Shown: positions 61,277 to 64,000 of the stretch, one piece after another | Layout of the letters: each line of letters starts with the position of its first letter | Position numbering within the stretch: the stretch's first letter is position 1 | NCBI GenBank assembly: GCA_934513685.1 | Contig: CAKSWY010000007.1 | Location: 1-64,000, forward strand | Reading direction: 5' to 3' | Origin: an uncultured Oscillospiraceae bacterium | GTDB lineage: Bacteria > Bacillota > Clostridia > Oscillospirales > Ruminococcaceae | DNA length: 64,000 nt | Program-made: the position numbers and the translations under genes | Notes under the pieces: model-generated | The model's input: only the letters and a program-made list of their open reading frames with translations | Database searches by the model: none | Told to the model about the DNA's origin: nothing

Positions 61277-62335
61277 TCAGGCCCCCAGCTTTTCAAGGGC
61301 CGCGATCAGAGTCTCCATCTCCTGCTGGGTGCCGATGGTAATGCGCAGGTAGTTGGAGATGCGGGGTGCATCAAAATGGCGCACCAGAATGCCCTCCTGC
61401 TTCAGGGCGCGGTACAAAGCCCCGCCCTCCATGCGGCTGCTGGCCGCAAACAGGAAGTTGGTGCTGGAATCCAGCACGGTAAAGCCCAGCTTCTTCAGGG
61501 CCTGGGCCGTCCACTGGCGGGAGGCCCGCACCTTGCCGGTGCACTCCTCAAAATAGGCCTCGTCCTCCATGGCGGCCGTACCGGCCAGCAGGGTGAGCCG
61601 GTTGATGTTGTAGGGGTTGTAGCTGAACTTCACCCGGTTCAGGTCGGCGATCAGTTCCTCGCTGCCGATGGCAAAGCCCAGCCGCGCCCCCGCCAGATTG
61701 CGGGACTTGGAGAAGGTCTGCACCACCAGCAGGTTCGGGTAGCGGTCCACCAGCGGCACGCAGCTCTCGGCGCCGAAATCCACATAGGCCTCGTCCACGA
61801 TGACCACATGGTCCGGGTCGGCCTGAAGCAGCCGCTCGATCTGCGCGGGCTTCAGGGCAAGGCCGGTGGGGGCGTTGGGGTTCGCAATGACCACCGTGGC
61901 CCCCAGGCCCAGATAGTCCTCCACGTTCAGGGTAAAGTCCTCCCGCAGGGGAATGACCCTGTCCGGCACGCCCCAGAGCTTGGCCCACACGCCGTAAAAG
62001 CCGTAGGTAATGTCTGCGTAGGCCAGCGGGGTCTGTTCATCGCAGAAGGCCCGTACCGCAAAACTGAGCACCTCGTCGCTGCCGTTGCCGGGCATCACCT
62101 GAGTGGGCTTCACGCCGTAGCGGGCGGCAATGGCGTTGACCAGGCCGGTGCAGGCGGGGTCGGAGTACAGGCGCAGATCCCGCACTTCATCGGCGTTCAC
62201 CGCCTTAACCACCTGTGGGCCCGCCGGGTAGGGGCTTTCGTTGGTGTTCAGCTTGATGTAGCGGCGGTCCTGGGGCTGCTCGCCGGGGGTATAGGGCTCA
62301 AGCGCGGCAAGGGCGCTGGTAAAATAGCGGCTCAT
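61277..62335 (-). CDS. hisC: Histidinol-phosphate aminotransferase
   Basis: 352 aa fold-type I PLP enzyme. NTNESPYP, NPNAPTG and the Schiff-base lysine in FSKSRNLAGARLGF. Start put at ATG 62335, seven bases after AAAGGGG; an ATG at 62341 overlaps the hisD stop (ATGA) and could be used by coupling. Confidence 0.95.
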   Translation of the reverse strand: MSRYFTSALAALEPYTPGEQPQDRRYIKLNTNESPYPAGPQVVKAVNADEVRDLRLYSDPACTGLVNAIAARYGVKPTQVMPGNGSDEVLSFAVRAFCDEQTPLAYADITYGFYGVWAKLWGVPDRVIPLREDFTLNVEDYLGLGATVVIANPNAPTGLALKPAQIERLLQADPDHVVIVDEAYVDFGAESCVPLVDRYPNLLVVQTFSKSRNLAGARLGFAIGSEELIADLNRVKFSYNPYNINRLTLLAGTAAMEDEAYFEECTGKVRASRQWTAQALKKLGFTVLDSSTNFLFAASSRMEGGALYRALKQEGILVRHFDAPRISNYLRITIGTQQEMETLIAALEKLGA

Positions 62336-62337
62336 GG

Positions 62338-63630
62338 TCATTCCCCTTTCTGCTCGTTTTCATAGCGGATGGTCACGCTGCGGGCATGGCCGTGCAGGCC
62401 CTCCCGCTCGGCAAAATCGGCAATGCGGGCCTGCACCTTGCCCAGGGCCTCCCGGGTGTAGTACAGGAAGCTGGACTTCTTCACGAAGTCGTCCACCGAC
62501 AGCGGGCTGGAGAAGCGGGCTGTGCCGCTGGTGGGCAGCGTGTGGTTCGGCCCGGCGAAGTAATCGCCCAGGGCCTCGGGCACGTTTTTGCCCAGGAAGA
62601 TGCTGCCCGCGTTGCGGATCTCATTCAGCAGGCTGAAGGGGTCGTCCACACACACCTCCAGATGCTCCGGGGCAATGAGGTTGGCGGCAGCCACCGCCTT
62701 GTGCATATCATCGGTCACAATGATCTTGCCGTTGGTGTCGATGCTGGTGCGGGCGATCTCCGCCCGGGGCAGCTGAGGGATCTGCACCTCCAGCTCGGCC
62801 TGCACGGCCAGCGCCAGCTCCCGGCTGTCGGTCACCAGCACGGCGCTGGCCAGCTTGTCGTGCTCGGCCTGGCTCAGCAGGTCGGCGGCCACCCAGGCCG
62901 GGTTGCAGGTACCGTCCGCCAGCACCAGAATCTCGCTGGGCCCGGCGATCATGTCAATGTCCACCTGCCCATACACCTTGCGCTTGGCCGTAGCCACAAA
63001 GATGTTTCCGGGGCCGACGATCTTGTCTACCCGGGGCACGGTCTCGGTGCCGTAGGCCAGGGCGGCCACGGCCTGCGCGCCGCCCGCCTTTACAATGGTG
63101 GTCACGCCCGCCACATGGGCCGCCGCCAGAATGGCCGGGGCGATCTTCCCGTCCTTTCCGGCGGGGGTGGTCATCACGATCTGCTCCACCCCGGCGATCT
63201 TGGCGGGGATCACGTCCATCAGCACGGTGGAGGGATAGCTGGCGGTGCCGCCGGGCACATACACGCCCGCCCGCTGGATGGGGGTGTATTTCTGGCCCAG
63301 CAGAATGCCGTCCTGGTCGTTCAGCACAAAGTTCTTGTGCTTCTGGGCCTCGTGGAAGTGCCGGATGTTGGCGGCGGCCATCTCCAGCGTGGTAATGAAG
63401 TCCGGGTCCACCTGGGCCAGGCCCTCGGCCATCTCTTCCTCGCTCACCAGCAGATCGTTCAGCACCACATGGTCGAACTTTTCCGCATAGCGGTACAGGG
63501 CCTTATCGCCCTCGGCCCGCACGTCGGCAATGATGCCGTCCACCACGGCCTCCACATCCGCCTCGGCGCGGATGTCCCGGTTCAGGATCTGCTCGGGCCG
63601 CAGCTCGTCGAACTCATACAGCTTGATCAT
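62338..63630 (-). CDS. hisD: Histidinol dehydrogenase
   Basis: 430 aa zinc enzyme oxidising histidinol to histidine with two NAD+. AGGAQAVAALAYGTETVP and GPSEILVLAD segments, and the AEHDKLASA histidine, are typical. The start overlaps hisG (ATGA). Confidence 0.97.
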   Translation of the reverse strand: MIKLYEFDELRPEQILNRDIRAEADVEAVVDGIIADVRAEGDKALYRYAEKFDHVVLNDLLVSEEEMAEGLAQVDPDFITTLEMAAANIRHFHEAQKHKNFVLNDQDGILLGQKYTPIQRAGVYVPGGTASYPSTVLMDVIPAKIAGVEQIVMTTPAGKDGKIAPAILAAAHVAGVTTIVKAGGAQAVAALAYGTETVPRVDKIVGPGNIFVATAKRKVYGQVDIDMIAGPSEILVLADGTCNPAWVAADLLSQAEHDKLASAVLVTDSRELALAVQAELEVQIPQLPRAEIARTSIDTNGKIIVTDDMHKAVAAANLIAPEHLEVCVDDPFSLLNEIRNAGSIFLGKNVPEALGDYFAGPNHTLPTSGTARFSSPLSVDDFVKKSSFLYYTREALGKVQARIADFAEREGLHGHARSVTIRYENEQKGE

Positions 63631-64000
63631 TGCTCTGTCCCCTCCTGCAGCTTCTCCATCAGGGTGAGAAGCTCCTTGTTCTTGAATTTGTAGCTTGCCT
63701 TGTTGGCAATAAACCGGGCGCTGATGGGCATGAACTCGGTCAGCACCTTCAGGTTGTTCTCCTTGAGGGTGGTGCCGGTCTCCACAATGTCCACGATCAC
63801 ATCCGAAAGCCCCAAAATGGGGGCCAGCTCGATGGAGCCGTTCAGCTTGATGATCTCAATGTCCCGCCCAAGGCTGGAATAATAGGCCTTGGCGATGTTC
63901 ACAAACTTGGTGGCCACCCGAAGTGCCCGGCTGGGGTCGTCGGTAAAGTCGGTGGGGCCTGCCACGCACATACGGCATTTGCCCAGGCCCGTGTCCAGCA
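63627..64000 (-). CDS. hisG: ATP phosphoribosyltransferase, short form (5' end outside window)
   Basis: C-terminal ~124 residues only; the gene continues past the right edge. GKCRMCVAGP, IKLNGSIELAP and the PRPP loop VDIVETGTTLKENNL are diagnostic. The frame ends shortly after the catalytic domain with no regulatory ACT-like C-terminus, so this is the short HisG that needs HisZ; hisZ is probably upstream, outside the window. Confidence 0.94.
   Translation of the reverse strand, partial: LDTGLGKCRMCVAGPTDFTDDPSRALRVATKFVNIAKAYYSSLGRDIEIIKLNGSIELAPILGLSDVIVDIVETGTTLKENNLKVLTEFMPISARFIANKASYKFKNKELLTLMEKLQEGTEQ

Noticed and set aside
1..64000. CRISPR array, transposase, integrase or prophage genes
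   Set aside because: No regularly spaced repeats and no such coding motifs were seen; the only mobile-looking element is the MITE-like repeat at 56521-56712.

Overview
The window is a GC-rich chromosomal segment of a low-GC-phylum (Bacillota) anaerobe. T-box leaders precede pheS and thrS, ribosome binding sites are strong AGGAGG types, promoters are TTGACA-17-TATAAT-like, and the gene set includes rny, opuC, an mgl transporter, CotJ proteins and a VTC/DUF4956/CotH cassette. This content, together with the base composition, suggests an Oscillospiraceae/Ruminococcaceae gut member of the Faecalibacterium-Gemmiger-Subdoligranulum type. That placement is inference; no 16S gene is present.

Layout, left to right. 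1-1.0 kb: an Mrr-type restriction endonuclease that looks frameshifted near its N-terminus. 1.07-4.34 kb: a three-gene osmoprotectant (OpuC-type) ABC operon whose last gene fuses permease and binding protein. 4.5-5.4 kb: a transaldolase-like fructose-6-phosphate aldolase. 5.4-9.3 kb: a glycosyltransferase plus rfbA-rfbD-rfbB for dTDP-rhamnose, without rfbC. 9.6-12.8 kb: rpsO and pnp, and a small membrane-anchored coiled-coil protein. 12.9-17.3 kb: an mglBAC galactose-type ABC transporter with a terminator between mglB and mglA. 17.7-21.1 kb: ndk, a MarR regulator with paired operators, a MATE pump, and a DUF2798 membrane protein behind a structured leader. 21.3-25.1 kb: T-box-controlled pheST. 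25.2-29 kb: an operon of a sigma-like protein, a small zinc-finger (anti-sigma-like) protein, a tandem AAA+ ATPase with a dead first P-loop, and a Nudix hydrolase.

29-32.6 kb: CotJC and a CotJA-CotJB fusion, a MerR regulator, a frameshifted azoreductase, a TIM-barrel protein and tRNA-Tyr. 32.9-38.8 kb: a radical SAM protein, a galactofuranose/exopolysaccharide operon (polyprenyl glycosylphosphotransferase, Glf, DUF4422), and TmcAL. 39-43.3 kb: a divergent LysR / aminotransferase - FAH-family - unknown-protein catabolic cluster. 43.5-48.3 kb: ackA and the VTC-DUF4956-CotH cassette. 48.3-55.5 kb: a CNNM/HlyC protein, T-box-controlled thrS, rny and a LysR gene. 55.6-56.7 kb: a PRTase-like protein and a MITE-like repeat. 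56.8-64 kb: the histidine operon hisG(partial)DCBHAF-hisIE-hisK, transcribed leftward and running off the right edge.

Most of the window is housekeeping or common accessory material. The parts least explained by known systems are the sigma-like/zinc-finger/AAA operon, the aminotransferase-FAH-unknown cluster and the structured leader before the DUF2798 gene. Long open frames antisense to GC-rich genes were treated as shadows. No CRISPR array, transposase or phage gene was seen.
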